Shown here one piece after another: positions 14,365 to 24,111 of a DNA stretch of 39,405 bases. The DNA is from Actinomycetota bacterium (GTDB taxonomy: Bacteria > Actinomycetota > Acidimicrobiia > Acidimicrobiales > Ilumatobacteraceae). The notes beneath the pieces were generated by a model. The model saw only the letters and a list, made by a program, of their open reading frames with translations, did no database searches and had not been told where the DNA came from. The DNA lies in the NCBI GenBank assembly GCA_016871295.1, contig VFZD01000009.1, positions 1 to 39,405 on the forward strand, in the 5' to 3' direction. Position numbers and translations under genes: made by a program. How positions within the stretch are numbered: the first letter of the stretch is position 1; each line of letters starts with the position of its first letter.

Positions 14365-15204
14365 TTATTCGAAGCCGACTCTGCTGGCCATCGGCTGGTT
14401 GGGGTTGATGTTGTTTTTCGCCCTGTTCGGCTGGATCTTGCCGTTCAAAGAGTGGAACTACGTTTTTGAAGACGACTTGGAAATGGGTCTCTTTTCGAGC
14501 GGCCATATTTTGGGAACAGACAGCAATGGCTACGACCTTTTGGCGTCGATCGTCGCCGGCACGCGAATGAGCATTTTCATCGCAGTCGCCGCCGTGGGTC
14601 TGGGCGGCCTCATCGGCAGCGTATTGGGTATTTTCTCGGCGTATGTGCGGGGCAAGGTCGACACAGTGATGGTCACTTTGTTCAACGTTGGCTTGTCGGT
14701 GCCAAACTTGGTGTTGGCTTTGGCCCTCGTCTCGGTTTTGGCGACGAACGTCGACATCAATCAGGCGGTGCCCACATGGCGACGCGTGATGGTGTTGATC
14801 ATTTCGCTGACGATCATATTGATTCCGATTTTGGGTCGAATTGCCCGCGGAGCCACGATGTCATGGGCGGGCCGAGAGTTCGTCACCGCGGCTCGCAGCA
14901 TGGGAATGAAGGACATAAAGATCATCACCAAACACATCGTGCCAAACGTATTGCCGGCGTTGATTGCCGTGGCGTTTTTGGCGGTCGGCGTGGTGATCAT
15001 CGCCGAGGCCTCTTTGTCGATTCTCGGTGTCGGCATTCCCGACGGGGCGAGTTGGGGTGGAATGATCGCCCGGGGTCGAAACGACCTCGAATATGCGCCG
15101 CACACGCTCTATGTTCCACTTTTTTTCTTGGCGTTGACCGTGATCTCGACAAATCATCTGGGTGATGTCGTGCGGTCGAAACTCGACAGTCGCGAGGCCA
15201 AAGT

Positions 15205-15208
<4 letters not shown>
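14357..15208 (+). CDS. ABC transporter permease (OppC/DppC type)
   Basis: A 283-residue permease of the OppC/DppC type with about six membrane segments. HILGTDSNGYDLLASIVAGTRMS (compare GTDxxGRDxxSRxxxGxRxSL in the family) lies near residues 50-70, and the EAA loop REFVTAARSMGMKD near 173-186. A GGAGGG ribosome site immediately precedes the ATG at 14357. It overlaps the first permease by eight bases and the first ATPase gene by four (ATGA), so the core of the transporter is made from one coupled transcript. Substrate is not deducible from the permease. Confidence 0.9.
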
Positions 15209-16181
<973 letters not shown>

Positions 16182-16182
<1 letters not shown>

Positions 16183-17171
16183 TGGCCGGTTCCGGAACCG
16201 CCCATATGCGCAACACGGTCGACGCGGTCTTGACCGTTCGTGACCTTACCGTCGAGTTTCGAACCGGTCGAGACAAGGTTGTAAGAGCGGTTTCAGGCCT
16301 GAGTTTCGACGTGATCAAAGGCGAAACGTTGGCGATAGTCGGTGAGTCGGGGTGCGGAAAGACGACCTTGGCCAGGGCGGTGTTGCAGTTGCCGCCGCCG
16401 AATTCGGGTGAAGTCGTATTTGACGGCACCGATCTGACGACATTGCCGAAAGAAAACCTGCGATCGGCGAGAACTTCGATGCAGATGATTTTTCAAGATC
16501 CGATTTCGTCGTTGGACCCTCGAATGACCGTGCAGCAGTTGATCGACGAGCCACTTGAGATTTGGGGTCGCGGCGATCGCGCCGAGCGCGCTGAGCGCAT
16601 CAACAATTTGCTGAACAACGTCGGTCTTGACCCGGAGCTGGTTTTGAATCGTCGGTCATACGAGTTTTCGGGTGGCCAGTGTCAGCGCATCAGCATCGCC
16701 AGGGCGCTCGCATTAGACCCGCGGATGTTGATTTGCGACGAGCCTGTCAGCGCGTTGGACGTGAGCATTCAAGCCCAGATTCTTAATTTGCTGCAGGACA
16801 TGAAAGATCGTTTTGGTTTGACGATGATCTTCATTTCTCACGACTTGGCCGTCGTCAAAGCGGTGAGCAATCGCGTGATCGTGATGTATCTCGGAAAAAT
16901 TTGCGAGGTCGCGCCACCCGAGACCTTGTATGCCAAGCCGGCTCACCACTATACGAAGGCGCTTTTGGACTCGGTGCCGGTCGCCGACCCGACGCGTCAA
17001 CGCAAGGCGACATTGTTGCAGGGCGAGCCCCCATCGCCGATGAACCCTCCCACGGGTTGTCGTTTCAGAACGCGATGCAACGCGGCATCGGCGATGTGCG
17101 CCGAACAAGAGCCGCAGTTGCGCGAGGTCGCGCCCGGGCAATTCGTGGCGTGTCATCACCCGATTTCTTGA
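16182..17171 (+). CDS. ABC transporter ATP-binding protein (OppF/DppF type)
   Basis: A 329-residue ATPase, partner of the OppD-type subunit. Walker A GESGCGKT is at 54-61, the Q-loop in MIFQDPISSLDP, the signature FSGGQCQR, Walker B MLICDEPVSALD and switch ISHDLAVVK. A C-terminal oligopeptide-type extension has GCRFRTRCNAASAMC. The open frame extends 10 codons upstream, but the ATG at 16182 is preceded by GGAGAGG and overlaps the previous stop by one base. The nucleoside hydrolase gene follows after 34 bases. Confidence 0.92.
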
Positions 17172-17205
17172 TCAGTCACAAGAGCAATCTGCGCGTGGTG
17201 AAAAG

Positions 17206-18138
17206 GTGACGACTCGACCGCGGGTGATAATCGATTGCGATCCGGGGCATGACGACGCGTTCGCACTGATCGTCGCGTCTAAGTTCGCCGAAATTCTGGG
17301 CGTGACCACCGTGGCGGGCAACGCACCGCTCGATTTGACGACGAAAAATGCGCGAATCATTCTGGATATCTGTGGTGCTGCGGGTGTGCAACTGCACTCG
17401 GGTGCGAATCGGCCGTTGGTGGCCGAACCGATCCATGCCGCCTATATTCACGGCGAGAGCGGAATGGACGGCGCGACTTTTTCGCCGCCGTCGCGACCGG
17501 TCGACGGCACCGACGCGGTTCACTTCATCATCGACACTGCGCGATCAAACCCCGGGGCGTGGTTGGTGCCCACGGGACCACTGACGAACATCGCCCTGGC
17601 CCTGCGGGTCGCCCCGGACTTGGTTTCGACGATTTCCGGAATTTCGTTGATGGGTGGCGGGAGGTTCGGCAATCGGACCGCCTCGGCCGAATTCAATATT
17701 TGGTGTGATCCTGAGGCGGCGTCCGCGGTATTCGATTCGGGCGCGAAAATAGTGATGAGTGGCCTGCACCTCACGCATCAAATCATGGCGACGTCGGCTC
17801 GAATCGAGATGGTGAGGAATGCGCACGCGACCGTCGGTCCGAAATTGGCGGGACTGCTCGAGTTCTTCAGCAAGACGTACAAGTCGTTGCACGACGATTT
17901 CGAGGGTGCGCCGCTGCACGATGTTTGTGCGGTGCTGGCGTTGACCCACCCGCAACTGTTTGGTGCAAGCGAGCGCCATGTCGCGGTTGAAATCGACGGG
18001 GCGATCACCCGCGGCATGACGGTGATCGACGATCGGCATGTAATTGCACGGGGCAAGGCGAACACCCGGGTGCTCGAAACAATCGACTCGGACGCCGCGT
18101 TCTCGGCCATCGTCGAGGCGATCAAAGCCTGCCCTTAG
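17206..18138 (+). CDS. Nucleoside hydrolase (IunH family)
   Basis: A 310-residue enzyme of the inosine-uridine-preferring nucleoside hydrolase family, which cleaves the N-glycosidic bond of ribonucleosides to base and ribose. The calcium-binding cluster IDCDPGHDDA holds D10, D12, D16 and D17; GPLTNIALAL, ISLMGGGRFGN and EFNIWCDPEAA are further substrate-pocket signatures, and D in LHDVCAVL is the last calcium ligand. No signal peptide, so it is cytoplasmic. The GTG at 17206 follows an AAAAGG stretch. Its position 34 bases after the second ATPase gene suggests that the importer delivers a nucleoside or a conjugate containing one. Base specificity cannot be told from the sequence. Confidence 0.9.
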   Translation: MTTRPRVIIDCDPGHDDAFALIVASKFAEILGVTTVAGNAPLDLTTKNARIILDICGAAGVQLHSGANRPLVAEPIHAAYIHGESGMDGATFSPPSRPVDGTDAVHFIIDTARSNPGAWLVPTGPLTNIALALRVAPDLVSTISGISLMGGGRFGNRTASAEFNIWCDPEAASAVFDSGAKIVMSGLHLTHQIMATSARIEMVRNAHATVGPKLAGLLEFFSKTYKSLHDDFEGAPLHDVCAVLALTHPQLFGASERHVAVEIDGAITRGMTVIDDRHVIARGKANTRVLETIDSDAAFSAIVEAIKACP

Positions 18139-18217
18139 CGGTAGGACGCCGCGCGGAAACTACGAGGCGGGGCAAATACGCCGTGTTTTGCGGGGGGATC
18201 TGGGCAACAATGAAAGG

Positions 18218-19957
18218 GTGGCAGATCCGGTCGCTCATGTCGAAAAGCGCGTTGCCGCCGCGTTCGCCGAGGTGGGTGGCGACAAAGCGATAGGGGTCGA
18301 CACGGCGGTGCGACAGAGCGATCGCGCCGATGCGCAAATAGACGGATGTCTGGCATTGGCCAAGGCGATGGGTCTCGCGCCGCGCGATGTCGCGACCAGA
18401 GTTTTGGCGGCGGTCGATCTGCACGACATTTGCTCGGCGGCCGAAGTGGCGGGACCGGGCTTCATAAACCTGACGTTTCATCACGAGTTTCTCGCTCGCG
18501 AACTGGTGACGGTCGCCGCGAGCGCGAGGCTCGGCGTGCGCAAGGCCAAGCACGCACGAAAAGTGGTGATCGATTATTCGGCGCCGAACGTGGCCAAGGA
18601 GATGCATGTCGGACACCTGCGCTCGACCGTGATTGGCGACGCGCTGGCGAGGATGCTGATGTTCGTCGGTCATGATGTGACGCGCGAGAATCATGTCGGC
18701 GACTGGGGCACGCCGTTCGGCATGCTGATCGAACACCTCGTGGATCTGGGCGAAACTCAGGCGGCCAACGAACTGTCGGTCGGCGACCTGGACTCTTTTT
18801 ATCGGGGTGCACGAAAAAAATTCGACGACTCAGAGGCGTTTCAGGCTCGGGCCCGTTCGCGGGTGGTGAAGTTGCAGGGCGGCGACGGCGAGACGCTGCG
18901 CCTTTGGCGAATTCTTGTCGCCGAAAGCACCACCTATTTCCAGACGATCTATCGAACGCTCGGGGTTTTGCTCGAAACAACCGATGTGATGGGAGAGAGC
19001 GCCTACAACGATTTGTTGCCTCAGGTTGTGCAGCGACTTTCTGATGCGAAGATGCTCGTTGTCAGTGACGGCGCCGAGGTCGTGTTTCCGAGCGGGTTCA
19101 CGAATCGCGAGAACCAACCGCTCCCGTTGATCATTCGCAAGTCGGACGGGGGATACAACTACGCCACCAGCGATCTGGCGTGCGTGATCGATCGGGTCGA
19201 GAGGCTGCGCGCCGATCTGTTGATCTACGTCGTCGGCGCACCACAGGCCCAACATTTGGAGATGGTCGCCGCGGTCGCGGCCCAGGTCGGCTGGTTGAAG
19301 TCGCCGTGCGAGATGGTGCATGTCGCGTTTGGCAACGTGCTGGGTGCAGACAAAAAGATGCTCAAGTCGCGAAGCGGCGACGCCGTGAAACTCGACGCCT
19401 TGTTGATCGAGGCCGTCGAGCGGGCGGCGAACGCGGTGACCGAGAAGAACCCCGAACTCTCGTCGCAGACCAAAGACGAGGTCGCCAGGTTCGTCGGTCT
19501 GGGGTCGGTGAAATACGCCGACCTTTCGACCGATCGGGTCAAGGACTACATCTTTGATTGGGAGCGGATGCTCTCGTTCGACGGCAACACCGCACCGTAT
19601 CTGCAGTATGCGCACGCGCGAATCTGCAGCATCTTTCGGCGGGCAAACGTCGAGCGCGAAGCGGCGAAAGATTTCTCGCCGAAGATATCGCACGCCGCCG
19701 AGCGGGCGTTGGCGCTGCGACTTCTGCAATTCGATTCGGCGGTGTGGGACACGATCGACAAATACAGTCCGCATCGGTTGTGCGCCTATCTATACGAACT
19801 GGCGACGAGTTTCTCGTCGTTCTACGAGCGATGTCCGGTGTTGAAGGCGACCGATCAAGACGAACGCAACAGCCGATTGATGCTTTGCGATCTCACGGCA
19901 CGAACCCTGCAGACCGGGCTTGACTTGTTGGGTATCGACGCCCCGGAACAGATGTGA
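18218..19957 (+). CDS. argS: Arginyl-tRNA synthetase
   Basis: A 579-residue class I aminoacyl-tRNA synthetase charging tRNA-Arg. The HIGH motif is HVGH (130-133) within NVAKEMHVGHLRST, and the KMSKS-like loop is KMLKS (380-384); the order Arg N-domain, catalytic core and helical DALR anticodon-binding domain (ending SSFYERCPVLKA and TARTLQTGLDLLGI) is complete. I chose the GTG at 18218 (VADPVAHVEKRVAAAF); the frame is open further upstream into the nucleoside hydrolase gene but that part does not look coding. GAAAGG directly precedes the GTG, so its ribosome site is unclear. Its end overlaps lysA by four bases. Confidence 0.93.
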   Translation: MADPVAHVEKRVAAAFAEVGGDKAIGVDTAVRQSDRADAQIDGCLALAKAMGLAPRDVATRVLAAVDLHDICSAAEVAGPGFINLTFHHEFLARELVTVAASARLGVRKAKHARKVVIDYSAPNVAKEMHVGHLRSTVIGDALARMLMFVGHDVTRENHVGDWGTPFGMLIEHLVDLGETQAANELSVGDLDSFYRGARKKFDDSEAFQARARSRVVKLQGGDGETLRLWRILVAESTTYFQTIYRTLGVLLETTDVMGESAYNDLLPQVVQRLSDAKMLVVSDGAEVVFPSGFTNRENQPLPLIIRKSDGGYNYATSDLACVIDRVERLRADLLIYVVGAPQAQHLEMVAAVAAQVGWLKSPCEMVHVAFGNVLGADKKMLKSRSGDAVKLDALLIEAVERAANAVTEKNPELSSQTKDEVARFVGLGSVKYADLSTDRVKDYIFDWERMLSFDGNTAPYLQYAHARICSIFRRANVEREAAKDFSPKISHAAERALALRLLQFDSAVWDTIDKYSPHRLCAYLYELATSFSSFYERCPVLKATDQDERNSRLMLCDLTARTLQTGLDLLGIDAPEQM

Positions 19958-21237
19958 GTCGGATATCCAGGCACCTGTTGCCCGACTCGGCGGCGACGAA
20001 CAAGTCTGGTCATCTCGAGATCGGCGGGCGCGACCTTACCGACATCGCGCGCGAGTTCGGCACGCCGACATTCGTCTACGACGAGAATCATCTGCGCGCA
20101 AGATGCCGCGAGGCCGTTGTCGCGTTCGGTGAGCAGCGCGTGATTTACGCGACGAAGGCGTTTTTTTGCGGGGCGATGGCGCGCCTCGCATTCGAAGAAG
20201 GTTTGTTGTTGGATGTCGCGACAGGCGGCGAACTTTATGTGGCGCTGAACGCGGGAGTGCCCGGCTCGGCGTGCGTTCTGCACGGCAACAACAAGAGCGT
20301 CGAAGAATTGAAGATGGCGCTCGATGCCGGCGTACGGCATATCGTCGTCGACAATTTTGACGAACTAGACCGACTGGACGCGTTGCACAAAGCCGGCAGC
20401 CCTCGGACGAGAATCCAACTGCGAATCACGCCGGGCGTTGCGGTTCACACCCATGAATTCATCGCCACCGGGCAGGACGACTCAAAGTTTGGGTTCAACC
20501 TGCGAAACGGTGACGCGCAACGCGCCGTCGACAGGGTGAGGGCTTCGGCGAGCGTCGAATTCACCGGCATTCACTGTCACATCGGGTCGAATGTTTTCGC
20601 CTCGGAGAACTTCGCCCAGGCGGCGCGGATAATGGTCGACTTTGCCAATCAACTGGAGGTCGACGAACTCACGCTCGGTGGCGGACTCGGCGTCGCGTAT
20701 CTAGGAAGCGAAAGTGCGCCGTCGATCACAAGATGGTCGCAATCTTTGGCTCAGGCGACGAAAAAGTTGAATCGGCCGACGAAAATTTTCGTCGAGCCCG
20801 GTCGTGCGATAGTCGCCAGCGCCGCCGTGACTTTGTACACGATCGGGTCGATCAAACATCTCGCGGGAATACGCACGTATGTCGCGGTGGACGGCGGAAT
20901 GAGCGACAATCCTCGTCCGGTTCTGTACGACTCGGGTTACGAGGCGTTCTTGCCCGCGCGGGTCGAGGACGATCGAGTTGAAGCGGTTCGCGTCGTCGGC
21001 AAGCATTGCGAGAATGGCGATGTGTTGATAAACGAGGCGATGCTGCCAAAAAACTATTCGATCGGAGACTTGTTGGCGACGCCGGTGACCGGGGCTTACG
21101 GGCACAGCATGGGTTCGAACTACAACAAGGTCACGCGACCACCCGTCGTGTTCGTGCGCGATGGAGTTGCGCGACTGGTTGTGCGTCGTGAAACCTACGC
21201 CGACCTCGTCGGCTTGGACGTCGCAGATAGCGTGTGA
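19954..21237 (+). CDS. lysA: Diaminopimelate decarboxylase
   Basis: A 427-residue PLP enzyme catalysing the last step of lysine biosynthesis (meso-diaminopimelate to L-lysine). The PLP lysine is K68 in VIYATKAFF, the glycine-rich phosphate loop is LTLGGGLGVAY, the arginine/glutamate pair lies in IFVEPGRAIV, and the substrate-side cysteine in VGKHCENGD (CESGD in most relatives). Start GTG at 19954 overlaps the argS stop (GTGA), and its own stop overlaps the hom start likewise. The product is needed for protein and, through diaminopimelate balance, for cell-wall synthesis. Confidence 0.95.
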   Translation: MSRISRHLLPDSAATNKSGHLEIGGRDLTDIAREFGTPTFVYDENHLRARCREAVVAFGEQRVIYATKAFFCGAMARLAFEEGLLLDVATGGELYVALNAGVPGSACVLHGNNKSVEELKMALDAGVRHIVVDNFDELDRLDALHKAGSPRTRIQLRITPGVAVHTHEFIATGQDDSKFGFNLRNGDAQRAVDRVRASASVEFTGIHCHIGSNVFASENFAQAARIMVDFANQLEVDELTLGGGLGVAYLGSESAPSITRWSQSLAQATKKLNRPTKIFVEPGRAIVASAAVTLYTIGSIKHLAGIRTYVAVDGGMSDNPRPVLYDSGYEAFLPARVEDDRVEAVRVVGKHCENGDVLINEAMLPKNYSIGDLLATPVTGAYGHSMGSNYNKVTRPPVVFVRDGVARLVVRRETYADLVGLDVADSV

Positions 21238-22544
21238 ACATGTCGTCTGGCGCCCAAGCACACGTGGTTCGCGTCGGGGTGCTCGGACACGGCGTGGTCG
21301 GTTCGGCCTTCGTCAGGCTGGTCGCACAACAGTCCGATCAAATCTTGGCGCGCAGCGGAGTGCGCCTCGTCGTGACCAAAGTTTGTGTGCGCGACCCTGA
21401 GAAAACCCATCAGTTGCCCAGGGGCGCGGAGTTGGTTACAGATCCGAGCGTCGTCGTGCGATCGGCCGACGTCGATTTGGTCGTTGAAGTAATGGGCGGC
21501 ATCGAGCCCGCGTCTGCCTTGATCGCCGAGGCTCTTGGCAAACACAAACCCGTTGTGACGGCGAACAAGGCGTTGTTGGCTCGGCAGGGTGCCGAATTGT
21601 TCGCCGCGGCCGACTCGGCGTCGACCGATCTGTTGTTCGAGGCGGCGGTTTGCGGCGGAATTCCGTTGATCAGGCCGCTGCGAGAAAGTTTGCGCGGCGA
21701 GCCGATCTTGCGCGTGATGGGCATCGTCAACGGAACGACGAATTTTATTCTCACCAAGATGAGCGAGGTCGGCGCCGACTATGCCGATGCGCTGGGCGAA
21801 GCGCAGAAGTTGGGTTTTGCCGAGGCCGACCCGACGGCCGACGTCGAGGGTCACGACGCCGCGGCGAAAATTGCGATCATCGCCAGCATCGCCTTCGGCA
21901 CCGTCGTGCGAGCCGAGGATGTATTCGCCGAAGGCATCAGCAAACTCACGGCCGCAGACATAACGATCGCGCGAAAGTTCGGTTTCGCGGTGAAACTGCT
22001 CGGCGTCGCAGAACTCGACGCGGCGACCACAAGAATTTCGGTTCGCGTGCATCCGGCCCTTGTGCCCCTGAACAACCCGTTGGCGTCGGTGCGCGAAAGT
22101 TTCAACGCCGTTTTGGTCGACGGCAAGTCGTCGGGTTCGCTGATGTTTTACGGACGCGGTGCCGGCGGAGAGCCGACCGCCTCGGCCGTGCTCGGCGACG
22201 TGATCGATGCGGCGATCAATCTGCGCAAAGGCACCCACGCGCCTCTCGGCGTTTTCTCGCGGGCCGCGCTCAAGCCGATCAGCGAGGTGAATTGCGAATA
22301 CATGATCGGGTTGGAGGTGATCGACAAACCCGGCGTGTTGCATTCGGTGACCGGCGTATTCGCCCGAAACGGCGTGAGCATCAGGGCCGCCGAGCAGGAC
22401 GGAATCGGGGCCGATGCCCGGTTGGTGTTCTTGACCCACGAGGCCAACGAGGCGGCGGTGCAGAATTGCCTGCGCGAATTCAAGTCGCTCGATGTCGTGA
22501 AGCATGTCGGCGCACTTTTGCGGGTCGTCGCCAACTCGAAGTAA
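21234..22544 (+). CDS. hom: Homoserine dehydrogenase
   Basis: A 436-residue enzyme reducing aspartate semialdehyde to homoserine, the branch point to threonine and methionine. The N-terminal nucleotide-binding motif is VGVLGHGVVGSAF (about 12-24), the catalytic domain contains the substrate region NGTTNFILTKM and EADPTADVEGHDAAAK, and a C-terminal ACT domain (IGLEVIDKPGVLHSVTGVF, from about residue 358) suggests feedback inhibition by threonine. GTG at 21234 overlaps lysA by four bases; an in-frame ATG two codons on is the alternative start. Its stop overlaps the thrC ATG by one base. Confidence 0.95.
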   Translation: MNMSSGAQAHVVRVGVLGHGVVGSAFVRLVAQQSDQILARSGVRLVVTKVCVRDPEKTHQLPRGAELVTDPSVVVRSADVDLVVEVMGGIEPASALIAEALGKHKPVVTANKALLARQGAELFAAADSASTDLLFEAAVCGGIPLIRPLRESLRGEPILRVMGIVNGTTNFILTKMSEVGADYADALGEAQKLGFAEADPTADVEGHDAAAKIAIIASIAFGTVVRAEDVFAEGISKLTAADITIARKFGFAVKLLGVAELDAATTRISVRVHPALVPLNNPLASVRESFNAVLVDGKSSGSLMFYGRGAGGEPTASAVLGDVIDAAINLRKGTHAPLGVFSRAALKPISEVNCEYMIGLEVIDKPGVLHSVTGVFARNGVSIRAAEQDGIGADARLVFLTHEANEAAVQNCLREFKSLDVVKHVGALLRVVANSK

Positions 22545-23932
22545 TGCAATATATTTCGACCCGCGGCTCGGCGCCGAAAATCGGATTTCAAGATGTGCTG
22601 TTGGCAGGTTTGGCGCGTGACGGTGGTTTATATGTGCCCGAGCAATGGCCGAAATTGCGGTCTGGTGCGCAGACCGCGACGAAACAATATGCGATTCGGG
22701 CCGCCGAGGTGATGTCGCCGTTCGTCGGCCAAGAAATTGACGCGAAAGTTTTTGAGGTGATTTGCGTCGAGGCATACTCGAATTTTCGTGACCCTGAAGT
22801 CGCGAAGTTGGTCGAGATCGGTGATGGCGAATATCTGCTCGAATTGTTTCACGGGCCGACGCTGGCGTTCAAAGATATTGCCCTGCAACTCGTCGGGAAG
22901 CTGTTCGATCATGTCCTGAAACGACGGGGTGAACGCGTGATGATCGTCGGGGCGACGAGCGGCGACACCGGCGGCGCGGCGTTCGACGGCGTGGCGTCGT
23001 GCAGCAATGTCGACATCGTGATGCTCTACCCGCAAGACCGCGTGAGCGACGTGCAGCGCCGACAAATGACGACATTGACCAGCCCGAATGTTCACGCCGT
23101 GGCGATCGACGGCACTTTCGACGACTGCCAAGATTTGGTCAAGGCGATGTTCAACGACCGGAAGTTTCGCGACTCACAGCAACTTTCGGCGGTCAATTCG
23201 ATCAATTGGGTGCGTGTGATGGCCCAGGTGGTCTATTACGTGACGGCGCTCGAAAAACTGGGCGAACGCGCCGTGTTCAGTGTGCCGACGGGCAACTTCG
23301 GCAATGTTCTGGCGGGGTGGATAGCCAAGCAGATGGGGGCATCGATCGAGGGTTTTGTGGTGGCCTCGAACAGAAACGACATCTTGACGAGGTTCTTCGA
23401 GTCGAAACAGATGCTCGCCAACGAAGTCGTGCCGACCTTGAGTCCGAGCATGGACATTCAGGTTTCGTCGAATTTCGAGCGCTTGATTTTTGAGATCAAT
23501 GATCGCGACGGAGCGGCGACGGCCAAACAACTGACCGACTTCAGGATGACGAAGAAATTGACCGTGTCTGAAGATGGCTACAAGAAATGGATCGAGGGTG
23601 TCTTCGTCGGTCGACGCTGCGACGACCGACAAACCATGGCGACGATGCAACAAGTATTCAAGGAATCGGGAATGCTGATCGATCCGCATACGGCGGTGGG
23701 CTTGGCGGCGGCGCGTCAAAGCGCGGGCGTGGATTATCCGAAAGATGTTCCGATGATCACTTTGGCCACGGCCCACCCGGCCAAGTTTCCGGACGCGGTT
23801 CGCAAGGCGACGGGTCAAACGCCGAAATTGCCCGCGCATCTGGCCGACTTGATGGGTCGAGCCGAGCGAAGCGTCTCGTTGCCCAACGACCTGACAGCGG
23901 TGCAGTCGTTTGTGGCGAACTGCCGCCGTTAA
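22544..23932 (+). CDS. thrC: Threonine synthase
   Basis: A 462-residue PLP enzyme forming threonine from O-phosphohomoserine. It begins with the usual MQYISTRGSAP and GLARDGGLYVP (21-32); the PLP lysine is K110 in HGPTLAFKDIALQ, and GATSGDTGGAAF and SVPTGNFGN are the phosphate-binding stretches. This is the long (E. coli/yeast-like) class rather than the shorter Mycobacterium-like one. The same frame is open for about 300 codons upstream across hom, but the ATG at 22544 is right: it overlaps the hom stop (TAATG). Homoserine kinase (thrB), often next to thrC in actinobacteria, is not present; rho follows instead. Confidence 0.94.
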   Translation: MQYISTRGSAPKIGFQDVLLAGLARDGGLYVPEQWPKLRSGAQTATKQYAIRAAEVMSPFVGQEIDAKVFEVICVEAYSNFRDPEVAKLVEIGDGEYLLELFHGPTLAFKDIALQLVGKLFDHVLKRRGERVMIVGATSGDTGGAAFDGVASCSNVDIVMLYPQDRVSDVQRRQMTTLTSPNVHAVAIDGTFDDCQDLVKAMFNDRKFRDSQQLSAVNSINWVRVMAQVVYYVTALEKLGERAVFSVPTGNFGNVLAGWIAKQMGASIEGFVVASNRNDILTRFFESKQMLANEVVPTLSPSMDIQVSSNFERLIFEINDRDGAATAKQLTDFRMTKKLTVSEDGYKKWIEGVFVGRRCDDRQTMATMQQVFKESGMLIDPHTAVGLAAARQSAGVDYPKDVPMITLATAHPAKFPDAVRKATGQTPKLPAHLADLMGRAERSVSLPNDLTAVQSFVANCRR

Positions 23933-23942
23933 GGGGCCCTCG

Positions 23943-23971
23943 TTGCCAAACCGTTGAAACTCGGCTAGAGT
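23943..23971 (+). promoter_or_regulatory. rho promoter
   Basis: TTGCCA (23943-23948), a 17-base spacer and TAGAGT (23966-23971) lie just after the thrC stop. The predicted start is near 23978, leaving a leader of about 134 bases before rho, unusually long for this window. Confidence 0.6.
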
Positions 23972-24111
23972 GGAAGGGCTCGGAATCCCGGGCAAGTTCC
24001 CGCCAGTTCTTGGCAAACGCATTTCAACGCAATCTGAATTGCGCCCTTGCATATTGATTTTTGGCGGCAAGTCGGGCGACAAGTCATTTGATCCCCGTGA
24101 AAGAAGGAATT
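23972..24111 (+). promoter_or_regulatory. rho 5' leader, possible autoregulatory region
   Basis: The long leader of rho carries a perfect hairpin, CGCAAT (24028-24033)/ATTGCG (24038-24043), around a four-base loop, and ends with an AGAAGGA ribosome site before the GTG at 24112. There is no obvious small open frame with its own ribosome site. In E. coli rho is autoregulated by termination in its leader; the same is plausible but unproven here. Confidence 0.35.

Noticed and set aside
21650-22543. An in-frame extension of thrC of nearly 300 codons upstream
   Set aside because: It lies across hom in another frame and has no threonine-synthase character; the ATG at 22544 overlaps the hom stop as expected.
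21195-22775. A 526-codon minus-strand frame opposite hom
   Set aside because: Same compositional shadow; hom is unambiguous on the plus strand.
23936-23941. Short GGGCCC palindromes near 23936 and 9773 as regulatory sites
   Set aside because: Six-base self-complementary strings without consistent position relative to promoters; nothing else links them.
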